This document shows positions 22,245 through 33,574 of a stretch of 64,000 nt of DNA, in pieces (the first letter of the stretch is position 1; every line of letters starts with the position of its first letter). Under the pieces are notes generated by a model, which saw nothing but the letters and a program-made list of their open reading frames with translations, was not told where the DNA came from and did no database searches. Both the position numbers and the translations under genes were made by a program. The stretch covers positions 28,824,185 through 28,888,184 of the forward strand of contig JAPXFY010000015.1 of assembly GCA_030674185.1 (NCBI GenBank), read 5' to 3'. Origin of the DNA: Monoplex corrugatus (lineage: Eukaryota > Mollusca > Gastropoda > Littorinimorpha > Ranellidae).

Positions 22245-22700
22245 TTCTGTCATGGCAGCAAGGCTAACTAAAGACCTTGCAGAAAATGAATATTTTGATG
22301 AGTCAGTTCAGAAACAAGACACGTGGGAGTGTCCTGACTGAGTAGAGCAATCCATGGTAACTTGAGAAGCAATCCAAAGAGCTGGAGCAGAGAAAAGGGA
22401 TCTCGTGGTGTATGTCAGTCTGGCAAATGCATATGGATCAGCCCCACACAAGGTGATTTATGTGGCTGTTGAGATGTATCACGACCCAAAGAACGTTGGA
22501 GAATCACTGAAGAATTACAATTCGGGCATCCTTGAAGCCTGAATAGATTTTACATAAGTAGGGCACATTATAATGAACCTAAAGGTACCTTGGATCTCTG
22601 TAGCCAATTAGTGAAGGATGGTTCTGTTGATTTTAGTTTTAATGCAAATGTTGAATCACAGAAGAATCTGGAAAAATGTGTTGGGTACAAATGAGAATTC
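22245..22700 (+). pseudogene. Non-LTR reverse transcriptase fragment R
   Basis: A plus-strand frame with two stops reads MAARLTKDLAENEYFDESVQ, then AGAEKRDLVVYVSLANAYGS, PHKVIYVAVEMYHDP and SLKNYNSG. The N-x-YID-x-S-x-QK ... LANA(F/Y)GS-x-PH pattern is the RT segment just before the palm of a LINE-type reverse transcriptase common in invertebrates. Upstream and downstream parts are not recognised. Confidence 0.55.
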
Positions 22701-22827
22701 CCACATGAAATGTAGCAGATAAAGCCATTCCCAAAATTAAATACTAAAGTTATCCCCTAAAAGTTTTTTTTAAAATCTGTGGTGAAATGACTCATGTGAA
22801 GCAGCTGCAAAAATTAAACCTACCGCC

Positions 22828-23478
22828 TTAACTCTCTCGCTACAAGCGTCGGGATTTCATGATCATGTCTCAACAACTCTTGTCTACGAGCTTTGGAGAA
22901 ATCCGACTTTAGTTTTGAAAATTCACAGGGCTTTCAGTATTTCCGTTAACCGAAACTAATAGCCAGAAATAGATTGTCTGGTCATTCTTAGCCTTGTTTC
23001 AGGCCATGAGGTCACTGTACTATGCAGTTGGTATGTAAATAGTGCAAAGTTCACGACCCACTATTTCCGCAGCGAAGCAGACGACGGAAAATCAAATGGC
23101 TGAACAATACTCAACAACTCAGCCTTGTTCGACATGATCTCTTCCTTCAGTGCACATGGAGTGTGTGCGCGTTGGATTTTATCAAATTTCATTCAAAATG
23201 TGACTGTAGGAACTGATGTATTGTCCTGACTGTGTATTTTGTAAGGCATTTTTCACCTGAAAATGTCTCTAATTTTACTTGTACCGTTACTCAGCAACCA
23301 TGACAGTTAGACAGTTGAAATTTCAGCATGTTGTACACCAATCTTTTAATATATGACCCGCCAAATTTCAGAACTGTCTGTTTTCATTTATTTGTATGAG
23401 AATTTTTCTCATGACCTATGCAAATGGTGGTATTAGGGGAACAGGAAGGGGCATAATCATACGTAGCGAGTGAGTTAA
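22828..23478. mobile_element. piggyBac-like MITE P4
   Basis: TTAA at both ends (22828-22831, 23475-23478). The left inner end is CTCTCTCGCTAC and the right, read inward, is CTCACTCGCTAC. It is 651 bp long with no coding frame, a typical non-autonomous TTAA element. Confidence 0.75.
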
Positions 23479-23639
23479 CAAAGTGGATGCACAGTCAAAA
23501 TTTTGAATTAGTTAAAAATTTGTTATACTGTGAATGTATAAAAAGTCCAATATTAACAGCAACAAAACAGTAGAATTGGCTAAAAAGATTAAAAAGAATT
23601 TTTTTGGCATTCCGATTTCCTAGTGTGCGTACATGCATG

Positions 23640-24440
23640 TTTTTGTTGCGCTGTATTTGTGATATGTTGCTGTCTGTATCCTCTGTCTTTGATGGACGTG
23701 CTTGCTGCACCCTTCATCCTCCAAAAGCTGCCCCATATTGCAAGTAGAACAAATAATACAGGAGTGAAAACAGAAAAAATGAATACCCAAACGAGTGAAA
23801 AGCAGTAGTCCATCTGCAACAAAAAGTTGCGTTTCACTTGTTAAGAAGTCCAGCCTGGTCTCCATTGCCTGTCAATGGACCTGACATGGACCATGTCCAG
23901 TTTTAAAACATTGCAAGACAAAAGCCTTCAGCGGGGGTGTTAAACCCGCTGTTTTTTAGGCTGCCCAGCAGTTGAAACCAGCCAGTACTGGACAGTCTGA
24001 GAAACCCGGTCTACCAGGGAAATACGCCCTCCCACCTTGGCCATATGGGAGCATCTCCACAGTGAGTGGGGGAGGGCAAAAGGTGATACTGGTAGAGATT
24101 AAGAAATCTCCTCCAGCAGTTAAAGGCCTAAGCCCTCACCGTGTGCAGGCAGGTCAGCCGTTAGGTCTGACCGCCTGAAAAAAGCAGAAAAAAACAACTG
24201 GAAAATAAGTACACTCCATTGCAGGTTGAGGATAATGAAACAGATATGGACTGAATTTGTCTACTGTTGTTTCCACCGATAATGAAGACTATTGTCATTG
24301 GATTATGAGGTGTCGACTCAGATTTAGGAGTTCCAGCTTCTTTGCCATGACCTGCAGCCCATTGTGCTGGCTCTACAAGAAACGTTAGTGCATGAAGTTA
24401 CAATTTTTTCTGTAATGGATTTCTACATTTTTTTCAAAAC
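23640..24440 (+). pseudogene. I-like LINE remnant E1 (gag end and endonuclease start)
   Basis: The segment aligns by eye with 59420-59960 of E2. Shared blocks include CTCCAAAAGCTGCCCCATAT, CCATCTGCAAC-AAAAGTTG, TCTCCATTGCCTGTCA, GTGGGGGAGGGCAAAA and CTCCATTGCAGGTTGAGGAT. The downstream part encodes a diverged AP-endonuclease start with LLCHDLQPIVLALQETL, including the QET metal-binding motif. Stops interrupt it throughout. Confidence 0.65.
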
Positions 24441-24974
24441 CAGCACAACCTGAAGATGGAGGATCACCCTAGTCTTCCCCTTGCCACTTCTAATATTATT
24501 CACTGACAGTGTGGCTTATATATTTCTACAATGTGGGCCTGCCTGAACCATGTGCAATGTTGGCTAGCTGCCAGTATTGCTGTAGCCACGAACCCTTGAA
24601 CCCTTTGTGGTGGGGGGTGGGACTTGGAAAATCAGTACTTTTCCTGTTGGGCCTGTCTGCTGCTGGTTTCAGACTAACAGCAAGTAACTACTGCTGTTTT
24701 CAGCCTCTTCTTGTGTCAGATTTGTCTACGGTCATTTATAAGTTCTTGACTCAACTCACATGCTTTCAAAGGCTGAAAACATGCAGCATTATTGCAAGAC
24801 AATCCTGGTGTCAACATTTTTGCTGAAAACCAGTTTCTCTTTTCAGATAAATAAAACCAATCTGGTGAGGGTTGCATAGGTCAAAAAGCCATGTAAGAGA
24901 AGCCAGTCACTTTTATGAACCCTCTCTGAGATTGACAACATTAGTCAGTGCTTCTCTCCCATTTACATTAGGCT
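24441..24974. other. Stretch without recognised gene
   Basis: Probably further decayed LINE sequence after E1, but no motif can be assigned. Confidence 0.3.
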
Positions 24975-25590
24975 GAAATGTGCGTCAAACTACCTCCGTA
25001 AATTTCACGTATGTAGGCACCAGAGAAGGCTCCGAGAGCTCCGAAAATTTTACGGATGGGGCACTCAAGAGGTTAATTACAATATCAGTTTCATTTACAA
25101 ATAAAGCTTCTCTCAAAAGTGAATTACTAAATTTCCAGAATGTATTTTGTTTAGTCTCTTTTCCTAATCTAAGTTCTAATGTCACCATAGAATGATCCGT
25201 TCTCTATCCAGGTTTACTATCGACATCATTGATGAATGAGCGAATGGTACTAAAGAGAAATCGAGTCTGCTTTGTTTTACTGTTTATTTCTGTTCCATTC
25301 AGTTCCGGGTTAATTTCTCTCCAAATATCCACTAAATCTAACTGTTCCATCATCACCTGTACCTGCTCTTGGGCTTTTAACATTATGATAATGTTTACAA
25401 TTATTATAGTCTTAAGTGAAGTCATTGCAATCTTTCCCCCAACTTCTTTTACTCTTTCTTATTTCAGCATAAAATTTAGGATCATCATAGTTAGGCCCAT
25501 ACACACTGACAATCAAAAAAATCTTTGCCCATAATTCTTAACGATACGAATATTTAATTTCCATCAGAACCATTTTTCCTTTCACTCGGC
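24975..25590 (-). pseudogene. L1-like LINE endonuclease fragment
   Basis: On the minus strand, in three frames, pieces follow L1 ORF2 order: FLIVSVYGPNYDDPKFYAEI, then MEQLDLVDIWREINPEL, then DHSMVTLELRL and FWKFSNSLLREALFV. YAPN-x-DD, L-x-DIWRE-x-NP, SDHS and WK(F/L)N-x-SLL are hallmarks of L1/Tx1 endonuclease and linker. A stop sits between the WREINP and DHS blocks. No RT domain follows. Confidence 0.65.
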
Positions 25591-26124
25591 AGAACATAAT
25601 ACAGAAAGGGTTAATGTGTCTTGGAAAATTTTCTAGATATCTCTGCCATTAGATTTGTGACTTGCTTTCAAGCGGAACATACACCAATGTAGGAACATAT
25701 TAGGAGAGAAATCATAGACCTGGGGAAAAATAGACCCAAGGGTAAGACAGTTGGGGAAACAGACCTGGAAGAACATGGGTGGTATTACAGGGCAGTGCTG
25801 AAAGATAAGGAACATGAGCATTCTCACTCTCAGTCTGTGTATCTGTCTGTCTGTCTCTGTCTGTTGCCCCCCTCCCAATTCCAGGGGGAATCTCTGTATA
25901 CCAATGAAAACTGAAGTCATACCACAAGCACTTGTGGAGAGTATATGAACTTTAATTTGGTATGGGCTAATGTTATTATTTTGAGCTGACTCCTCTGTTA
26001 CTGGGATATGAACTTTAATTTGGTATGGGCTAATGTTATTATTTTGAGCTGACTCCTCTGTTACTGGGCTCCTATGGTTATAAGAGCTTTGAGATGGGTT
26101 GTCTAGGACTCAGTAGAACTGAAG
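25591..26124. repeat. 63-bp tandem duplication in non-coding DNA
   Basis: Two adjacent, essentially identical 63-bp units (25943-26005 and 26006-26068, start ATATGAACTTTAATTTGG). The perfect match suggests a recent duplication. The rest of the stretch is uncharacterised intron. Confidence 0.85.
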
Positions 26125-26842
26125 TCACATTGGGGTTTTGGGAGTGTCTAGGATTGTGGGGCATGTGATTGACACTACCATCGGCTGTCCCCCAAACACC
26201 CTGATCAGCGTGTAGGGTCGACTGCCACTGCTTGTATCCAGGGCTGGGAACTCATTTCTGGATGGGCAGTACTTTTTTATGTCCTGGTCAGTACAGGTCT
26301 GCCTCTGAGGTACAGCAGTTCCAACATGTCCGCTCAATTCCCCCAGCAGACTCAGCAGTCCCCTTGTAGAGATATCTCTATGATCCAGATTTGTCTTTTC
26401 TGACAAATCTTCCTTTGTCATGGTTATAGAAACAGATGATGCTCAGCGTTCTCTTCCATTCTCAGTCTTTCACTTTCTGTGATCCGCAGGTGCTTTTCCA
26501 TTATCTTCCCGTGTTGACTTGCGTTGGCCTCAGTCTTAATACAGCCCGCATTATCATCATGTAGGCGAGTGAAAAGAGACAGGATGGCATAGACTCTATC
26601 TTCATGGAAAGATCAGTTTTAGTTGCGTGGGTTATGGAGTTTTTATTGAATTTCCTCTCTGTATCCCCTTCCCTGACTAGAAATCTGTGAAGACCTGAAG
26701 AAATCTCGTTCATGCCCTCCACTGTGGTTAGGCCCTGGGTCGGCTCAATATTGCCACAGGTAAGAAGAAAATCAGCAGAGAAAATCAGGACTAGAAGTAG
26801 GATGTTAACAGTACAAAATGTCACACCAAACTGTACAGACAA
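26125..26842 (-). other. Two unrecognised minus-strand open frames
   Basis: Frame 26842-26501 (113 codons) begins MSVQFGVTFC followed by a hydrophobic stretch (ILLLVLIFSADFLL), like a signal peptide. Frame 26421-26125 (98 codons) contains Cys residues and a PRLR-free tail. They lie head to tail 80 bp apart. I see no splice sites that clearly join them and no family match, so these may be chance frames or a decayed secreted-protein or TE gene. Confidence 0.2.
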
Positions 26843-27310
26843 GGCATACCCTTTTTGTTACCTGTAGGAATTATGCTGTAGCCTATATAAGAAAGTGACA
26901 CTGTTACACTTGTACTGCATGTGTAACATTGCATATTTCTGAGGCAGATTTGTTAGTCACAACACCAAGTTTGTGGCTGTAATTTGGGGACTTGGAAAAG
27001 AAAAGGCCACAAAACACAATTGACAACACAACAGCCAGGAGAACAGTTCTCACAACACTCAAAGGCCAACACAGGACAAGTCCATATCTGCGTGAAGTCA
27101 CTGCACTTAAAGCACAATTTTGCATGAAAAACTGCAAAGTCAAAAAAAATTGGCCACAGGTCACTCTGGTCAGAAAATTTGATACTGGCATGACCACAGT
27201 ACCATCACACAATCAGTGCACCAAAAAGTAAAAAGTGCTTCAGTTAACAAAAACTGCTAATGATAGTATTTTGTATGGACACGCATCTTGTTGCTCTAGC
27301 GAGCATCCCT

Positions 27311-27311
<1 letters not shown>
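26843..27311. other. Stretch without recognised gene
   Basis: Open frames of 80-100 codons exist on both strands without family motifs. Nothing further can be supported. Confidence 0.3.

Positions 27312-27398
<87 letters not shown>
27312..27398. repeat. (GA)n microsatellite
   Basis: About 87 bp of pure GA. Ser-Leu and Arg-Glu frames are artefacts. Confidence 0.95.
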
Positions 27399-27400
<2 letters not shown>

Positions 27401-27639
27401 TCAGAACTCAGAAAATGTTTATTGTACATCGGCCTTAGGCCACAATACATGCATGGGGAAGGGGAGGGGAGGAGATCAGGTTTTCTTATACATTCATACA
27501 AGTTATACTTTCAAACTGCAGTGAACTCTGTCACATTGTCCCCTTCTATCGTTTACCGTCACATAAGCTGGGATACATTCATCTTTGCATTTACAGTGGT
27601 CTTTTCATTTGTATTCTAGTCCATATTCCTTAACTGGCC

Positions 27640-28520
27640 AGCTAAGAATATTTGTCATTAACCGCATCTATATCATTCATCCAACTGTCAATTTTACAAT
27701 AACTGGCTATCAGACAAACAAACCATTCAATTAGTGCACAGATCTGACATTTCTTGTACCCTTCGGAGATCATACAGTTGATCAATATATTCAACCACAG
27801 GTACTTGACATAAACACTCAATCCATCAATCGATCAACCAAACAACCAATCAATCAAACAGTCAACCAATCAATTAACCAATCAATCAACTGATTTACCA
27901 GTTGATCAATCAAAGAATCCGCCATTCAGCCCGTGATTCAACTGACAAATCAGCTTTCAATTGACTGGGTCAGATGCATCATCCAACTGTACAATCGATA
28001 TCACTTCAGTAACAATCACTTAACGTAATCAGTCCCTCTCTCAATCAATCAATCGATCAATCATTTAACCAGTTAATCAGTCATCCAGTGACTTAATCGA
28101 CCAGATAACCTAGAATTTAACTGAGTTCAATATATCAATTTGCAATCGTTACTTCAAATAACGCGAATCAATCATCCATACATTCCATAATTCAATCACT
28201 GATCGATCAATAGCTAAAACCATCAATCTATAAATCGATCGGTCGGTGAGCCACCCATCGCCATCAATTAACAAATCATATAATCATTCCGTTGTCAGCT
28301 AATCATGCGTTCAGTTTATCAATTTATTCACCAGTGAATCTAAACCAATCAATGGAATTAATGTACAATGAAGTGAAACAAGAAATATATGACATAAGAG
28401 CAATTCGACCCCAAAACAGTCGGTTAATTGGCAAAAACAGACATTCATAATGCCAATCCATTAATCAGACTAATCGCAGATCAGTCACTCATTTACCAAA
28501 ACAATTGACATTGAGACAAT
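27640..28520. repeat. Decayed AATC-type tetranucleotide tract
   Basis: Across ~880 bp, ATCA/AATC/AACC tetramers dominate (e.g. CAATCAATCAATCGATCAAT at ~28036, CAACCAATCAATTAACCAAT at ~27865). They break up gradually toward both edges. It looks like an old, mutated tetranucleotide microsatellite. Confidence 0.65.
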
Positions 28521-28857
28521 ACCAAATGATCATTCAACGCATATTTAGCATTTCGTGCATCTTTTAGTTCAGAGATAACTCAATCTTCGGCGGTCAGCAA
28601 TGGTTCAGGCCATAGACTGAATTGAAGGTTATGTATAAACGCACATACACACATACACATCTATATACACGCACACATACATAATCACTCATACATATAT
28701 ACTTACATAGATATATATACATATGTACCCACACATATACATAATGTAGATACTATCACCTATATATGCACATAAGTACACCAACGTCAATGTGAATACA
28801 CAGGCACCTATGCACATGTGTCTCTATATGAGCACCCCTTTCATATTCAAATAAACA
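28521..28857. other. Non-coding DNA with TA/CA-rich tract
   Basis: Mixed ACAC/ATAC simple sequence at ~28640-28750. No gene. Confidence 0.5.
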
Positions 28858-30371
28858 TTTTTTTTTTTTCTTTACAATTGAAATTAATTATTGTCTGAAA
28901 TTCTAGTGCTAGTATCTACATAACTATTTACTTTTCTTCTCCTTTTAACAATTTTTTTCTCCTATTCATGGCGTGGAAAACGTATCTGGATACGCTGTGG
29001 CTTCGGTGGCTATTTGTTGATTGGAGCAGTATGCACATAGGCATGCTGACTAAATCCTTTAAAAATTTTCGCCCTGAGATCAGCGTAAGTGGAACATCTA
29101 AATAATAAGTGTTCTTCGTTTTCAGATTCTGTCCTGCAAAATGGACACACCTTTTCTTGATCAGATTCACTGTATCTATTTATATTATTGTTTAGTGGTA
29201 AAACGTTCAACCTTGTTTGTGAAAGGGCAACTCTGAAACAGTATATATCAATAGAGTCAATGTACTTCTCTTTTTCAAAGATAGTCTTAAATGATCTGTA
29301 GCTTTCATACCTATCTCTGTCTCTGAGTGACCCAGACCATTCTTGAATATATAAGTCTACAAGTCTCCGTTTAAATACACGCAAAAAGGCTTTTACATCA
29401 CCAACACCTTGTTGCAGCCACACTATATTAAATCCCGTTTCACACAAAATTTCCCTTATTTTTGAAGCCCAGCATTCTTTCCCAGCCCTGTCAAGTTCCA
29501 CTAACATTTGGTAAGCCTTATAAGGTAACCTATTTGGATTCATTTCCAGTAATTTAAACCAATATCTAAGACAGGTAGTTGAGGAGTTGACATAAAGAGG
29601 ATATCTTCCCAAATCCCCATATACCATCTTGTTAGGTGTCCTGACTGGAACACCCAACAGTCTTTTGCACGATACCAAATGTACTTTCTCTATATGCTCG
29701 AGTCTGTTAAGTCCCCATATCTCAGAAGAATACAACAAAATAGGTTGAATTTTTGCATCAAACAACTTGAAGAAAGTTTCTATAGTCATGTCTTTATATT
29801 TTTGAAAAGTCATGTTTAATAGCAAAGTTGCTTTTTTACCTTTTGTCACCAAATGTTCTGTGCCGGCCTTGGTGCTAATCATTGTCGTGAAACTGAACCC
29901 CAGATAACAATATTTACTAACTACTTCCAATTTTGTCCCTTTGTAAAACCATTGTTCATGTCGTCCTAAGAAGCCCCTCTTCTGAAAACCATAACCTTAG
30001 TTTTTTCAAGATTAACTTCCAGTTTCATGCTGGCACAGTATGTCTGCAAGACTCTTAACTGGTTTTGCAAACCATTTGGTGTTGTTGACAGAAGGGCTAC
30101 ATCATCTGCAAAAAGAAGAATGAATATTTCCATTGAACCTGGCATCAGCTGGATGCCATGTCGCCCCTTTTCATCCATACAATTGGCTAATTGATTTATT
30201 AATACCGAAAATAAAGTAGGGCTTAAGACACATCCTTGTCTCACGCCTATGGAGTTATCGAATATTTCAGATAATTCCCGGTTTGCCCGAATACATGAGC
30301 ATAATGATTCATACATTGCTTTTAGCGAAACCAAAAACTTCCCTTTTACTCCTTGATTTTGAATACACTTT
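28858..30371 (-). mobile_element. Non-LTR retrotransposon N (5'-truncated, poly-A tail)
   Basis: The minus-strand LINE 3' half ends in a 12-bp A tail (T-run at 28858-28869). The RT frame 30370-29966 has GVRQGCVLSPTLFSVLINQL and the catalytic FADD in LLFADDVALL. After a one-base frameshift near 29960 the 306-codon frame (29930-29010) continues with VVSKYCYLGF, LLYSSEIWGLNR and a zinc-binding tail CPFC ... EEHLLFRC. The upstream end stops against a GA microsatellite at 30372. The clade is uncertain (jockey/CR1-like). With one clean frameshift in about 440 codons, it is relatively recent. Confidence 0.75.
29010..30371 (-). pseudogene. Reverse transcriptase of element N (frameshifted)
   Basis: The two open segments are linked by a region whose alternative frame reads RRGFLGRHEQWFYKGTKLE, so a single indel near AGAAGAGGGG (~29960-29975) broke the frame. 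The palm motif A region is missing because of the 5' truncation. Motifs B (RQGCVLSP) and C (FADD) remain, followed by the thumb and a C-x2-C-x(8)-H-x(4)-C knuckle. RT activity is not expected. Confidence 0.7.

Positions 30372-30432
<61 letters not shown>
30372..30432. repeat. (GA)n microsatellite at LINE N boundary
   Basis: About 60 bp of GA exactly abutting the 5' truncation point of element N. Confidence 0.95.
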
Positions 30433-30435
<3 letters not shown>

Positions 30436-30601
30436 CAGACAAAATGTTAAAAAACAGAGAGACAAAATATGACTGCATTGAATTGTAGTGGCATATGATT
30501 TTTTTGAAAATGATTATCATGACATTCTTATGGGTGATAATTATCCTGTGGATGTTTATTGCATTTTCAGAAAGGTAATAATAATGTATTTGTTCTTGTA
30601 G

Positions 30602-30750
30602 GTTGTGGAGATGAATCCCTATTCTGACATGATGCAAAAGAAGAATGCACACCTCTTGTTGGAGACTCAGATGCAGAGAGAATTACGAAGTACTGTTTCT
30701 GTCAGATCATTCTTCACCAATCACCCCCTGGTCGAAGGATTCTGGAATAT
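30602..30750 (+). CDS. POLRMT: POLRMT exon, in-window exon 4
   Basis: 149 bp, entering in phase 0 and leaving in phase 2 (acceptor TCTTGTAG, donor ATAT|GTAAGT). It reads VVEMNPYSDMMQKKNAHLLL, ETQMQRELRSTVSVRS and FFTNHPLVEGFWNM. The L-x(3)-QM-x-x-EL-x(3)-V-x-V-x-S pattern matches the segment after the proline-rich linker of animal POLRMT. The last ~14 residues are less certain. The frame meets TAA directly after the donor, so splicing there or slightly earlier is required. Confidence 0.7.
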
Positions 30751-30927
30751 GTAAGTTACTTGACAGCTACCATTGTACCAGACATAAGTTATATATATGG
30801 AAAAAAAAATTTTTTTTCATCTTTCACAATTTTGAAAAGAATGGGATCTTGTGAAGGTAATAAAAAATATATATTTCACAATTTTGAAAAGAATGGTGAA
30901 AAGAATGGTATCTTGTTATAGCTTGAA

Positions 30928-31866
30928 GTAGGTACTGGCAGCCTCTCTTCAGCAGTGCGGGAATTGTGTCAGTCAGTGGAAAAATTGCGCATGTTTATCA
31001 GTCAAATATTCTTGCAGATGAACATGAATGACAAAGTTGTTATCATGAAGATAAAGATTGTTGTTCTTTCATCTATCGATCTGTGCTGTTTGTTTTTGTT
31101 AAAAATGCACCCATACGAAAATCTGCGCAAAAAAACAACACACCGACCGATGAAATTTCACCGCGTGTGACGTAATGGCGACTGGCTCACGGCAATGCTT
31201 GGGGTGACCGGTTAACGGCAACTTAAATTATACGGGTCACACAGGACTACCTTCATGCAAATTAGTACAGTTGACAGATCGAAACCCTGTCCTTCATTCC
31301 CGTATAATATTTATTTTATAAGATTATTTGTTTGTTAGTCTTCTAAAGGTCGGAATATTGGCAAACTTTGATAGTATTCTGATAATGTGTGCGTGCCTGC
31401 GTGCATGCGTACACGCATGTGTGACTGTGCAAAACTGCTATTTGCTGTTTCTTTGCAATGACAAACATTGTCGAATCTGATCCAATGGATGACATGCACT
31501 TGCCGACCAACTTTCGGTTTGAATTTCTGGCCGAGTACAAGCACAAATATGATTTCAGTGTATTAAAAACGAAATTCCATCGTGTTCATTAAATACTAGC
31601 AATATAAACACCTTTGGAAAACGGTCGCTTCACACAGTTTTACTTCTACTAGATCCAGATCGCTTAAAAAAAATCCCTTAGCAATAAAACATCAAACTGG
31701 AGATCGTACTTTCTATTCTTTGCCGTTTTCAAAGTGTGTTATCTCTGGACTAATACAGCTAGAGACTTACTTTTTTTTGCATTGTGCTAATTTTTTCTTG
31801 TACTTTTCAGAAATATAAGTGTTAATAACCTTTTCAGAAGTTTATGTTTTGGCTGCCAGTACCTAC
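30928..31866. mobile_element. DNA transposon K, GTAGGT-terminus family (non-autonomous)
   Basis: A perfect 16-bp terminal inverted repeat, GTAGGTACTGGCAGCC, lies at 30928-30943 and inverted at 31851-31866, with a perfect 5-bp target duplication TTGAA (30923-30927, 31867-31871). It is 939 bp long. It shares the first seven bases (GTAGGTA) and the duplication length with J and H, but the rest of the TIR differs, so it is a distinct family of the same group. Only one short plausible frame is inside. Confidence 0.85.
31458..31592 (+). CDS. Short open frame inside element K
   Basis: 44 codons, ATG to TAA, reading MTNIVESDPMDDMHLPTNF and continuing with FEFLAEYKHKYDFS. It is acidic then mixed, and not recognised. 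It could be a first exon remnant of a gene like those in J and H (ESDP here, SSDP in H exon 1), but that four-residue resemblance may be chance. No splice donor is evident before the stop. Confidence 0.2.
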   Translation: MTNIVESDPMDDMHLPTNFRFEFLAEYKHKYDFSVLKTKFHRVH

Positions 31867-31871
31867 TTGAA

Positions 31872-32251
31872 GCATGATTTTTCATCGTGAACATGATTTC
31901 AATTGAAGACAGGCGTGTGGTGCAGTAGGCTTACTGTCGAAGTAAAATTCTTAATGTACAAATAGATTTTAATCTAAGTCTTCTTTTGAATGTATGTATT
32001 AACATTAATGGTCCTATAATATTATCATCAGTGGTTAAGTGAAGGTATTAGTAATAGTTTATCTACAACCTCACGGTTGTATTTAATTGGTAAATGAAAA
32101 ATTAATCTGGTGGTTCAGTCATGACTGATATGTTTAGATTATGTTGTTGCTTGAAGCTTAGTTTGGGTAGAGGATTTATAAAAAAAGTTCAGTGAACGTA
32201 CTGTCACTCATGGGTGCTGAGTATCTGTGGCAGCTGACTATTCCTGCCTAC
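31872..32251. other. Intron sequence, no recognised gene
   Basis: AT-rich DNA between K and the mariner. Nothing identified. Confidence 0.4.
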
Positions 32252-32253
32252 TA

Positions 32254-33574
32254 CGAGGGTACTTTCCAGTAGAATGAGACCAACGAACTTATATGTCAAA
32301 GACTCGCAGGCAGAAAAATAATTCATTTCATCTGTTTGAAGTATTCGCCTCCTGCTGCCACACACTTCTGCATTCGCTCGACCCATTGTGGAAATGCCGA
32401 TCTGTAGGTTTGTTTGGGTATATGTGACAGACACTGGAAAACCACCATTCCCAAGGCTGCTCGGCTCTTGAAACTTCTTCCTACTAGTGATTTCTTCAGA
32501 TGTGAAAACAGGTAAAGTCACAGGGTGCAAGGTCTGGGGAGTAAGCAGGGTGTGGCAAAGTATGGATGTTCTCGGCTGCAAGGTGTTCTCGTAGCCTTGA
32601 GCAGGTGCGTTATCATGAAGAATCTTGATTCCTCTCATGCCTGCGGTTGGTCGGGAAGTTGCATAAAACTTCTTGATGTCAGACAGTACTGAGTCTCTGT
32701 AGAACTTTCCCGTGATGGTCTCTCCTTGTTTGCATGGTTTCTGTAGCACGATCCCCTTTGTGTTGAAAAAGATGTTGTATAACACTTTCTTTTGCGAACG
32801 TTGATGACGAGCGATTTGAGGAGGAATCCAACCTTTAGGAATCCAGGCCTTGTTCTGTGACTTTCTCCAAGGTTCATACATGTACACCCAGGTTTCGTCA
32901 CCTGTCACAATTTCACCCAGCCGCTTAGGGTCACAGTTCTTGTAAATTTTCAGCATATCTTGGCAGAAACGTAACCTACCCCCCTTATTTTCTGGCGTCA
33001 AAATATGAGGGATCCACCTTGATGACACCTTCCTGTAGCCAAGCTGATTTCTTAGGATCCTCGATGCAGTTGACGAATGAATGTCAAGACAATCAGCGAT
33101 CTCTTCAAGGCTGACTGTTGAATCAGCATCAACCATTGCCTTCACACTAGCCACTAATTTTTCATCGCACGTTTTGCTTTTTCGCATTTCCCCCTCTTGT
33201 CTTCAGTGCTGGCCTGGCCACTTGCAAAATGTTTTATCCGTCCAAACACAGTTGCTTTCAAAGGAGCAGAAGGTTGTCCCAAAGCTCTCATGTCGGCAAG
33301 TATTTCGGATGCATTCTTTCCGAGGGCGACACGTACCTTGATGTAGCTGTGATAACCCACTGTTGAAAACATTTTCATCGCCATTTTTCAAATCAGTGTC
33401 TGACAGGGCCTTGACATACACTGTTAGAATGGTAAGGTGGATCAGAGATGAATAACGAAATTTGGCGCAGAATTACATCATAGACTGACATTTTCTGTGA
33501 CTTATTTTTCCATTTTCTGTAAAGCGTTTTCAAGCTATACAGACGTGGTCTCATTCTACTGGAAATTACCCTTA
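32254..33574 (-). mobile_element. mariner DNA transposon
   Basis: Terminal inverted repeats AGGGTA(C/A)TTTCCAGTAG + AATGAGACC at 32256-32281 and inverted at 33546-33572 are each flanked by TA (32252-32253, 33575-33576). The 1321-bp length is the size of an autonomous mariner, and the transposase lies on the minus strand. Confidence 0.85.
32334..33384 (-). pseudogene. mariner transposase (frameshifted)
   Basis: The N-terminal helix-turn-helix piece (33384-33154) has GYHSYIKVRVALGKNASEIL. A shifted frame from 33187 carries the second HTH (VSLEEIADCLDIHSSTASRI), then VTGDETWVYMYEP (first catalytic Asp) and ILHDNAPAQ (second Asp). A further shift near 32580 is needed to read PAYSPDLAPCDF (third Asp region), and another to reach ALGMVVFQCLSHIPKQTYRS and EYFKQM. 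The DNA binding and DDD residues can be traced, but at least three frame breaks make it inactive. It would have catalysed cut-and-paste transposition into TA. Confidence 0.85.

Noticed and set aside
25070..25598. TTAA element between 25073 and 25598
   Set aside because: Both TTAA sites have piggyBac-like sequence on the same side (AGAGG-TTAA, AAAGGG-TTAA) rather than facing inward, and the interior is an L1 endonuclease fragment.
27235..27619. Arg-Glu / Ser-Leu repeat proteins
   Set aside because: Translation of the (GA)n microsatellite. The flanks show no conserved coding.
27640..28520. CRISPR-like or regularly spaced repeat array
   Set aside because: Period is four bases with no conserved repeat-spacer units, and the genome is eukaryotic.
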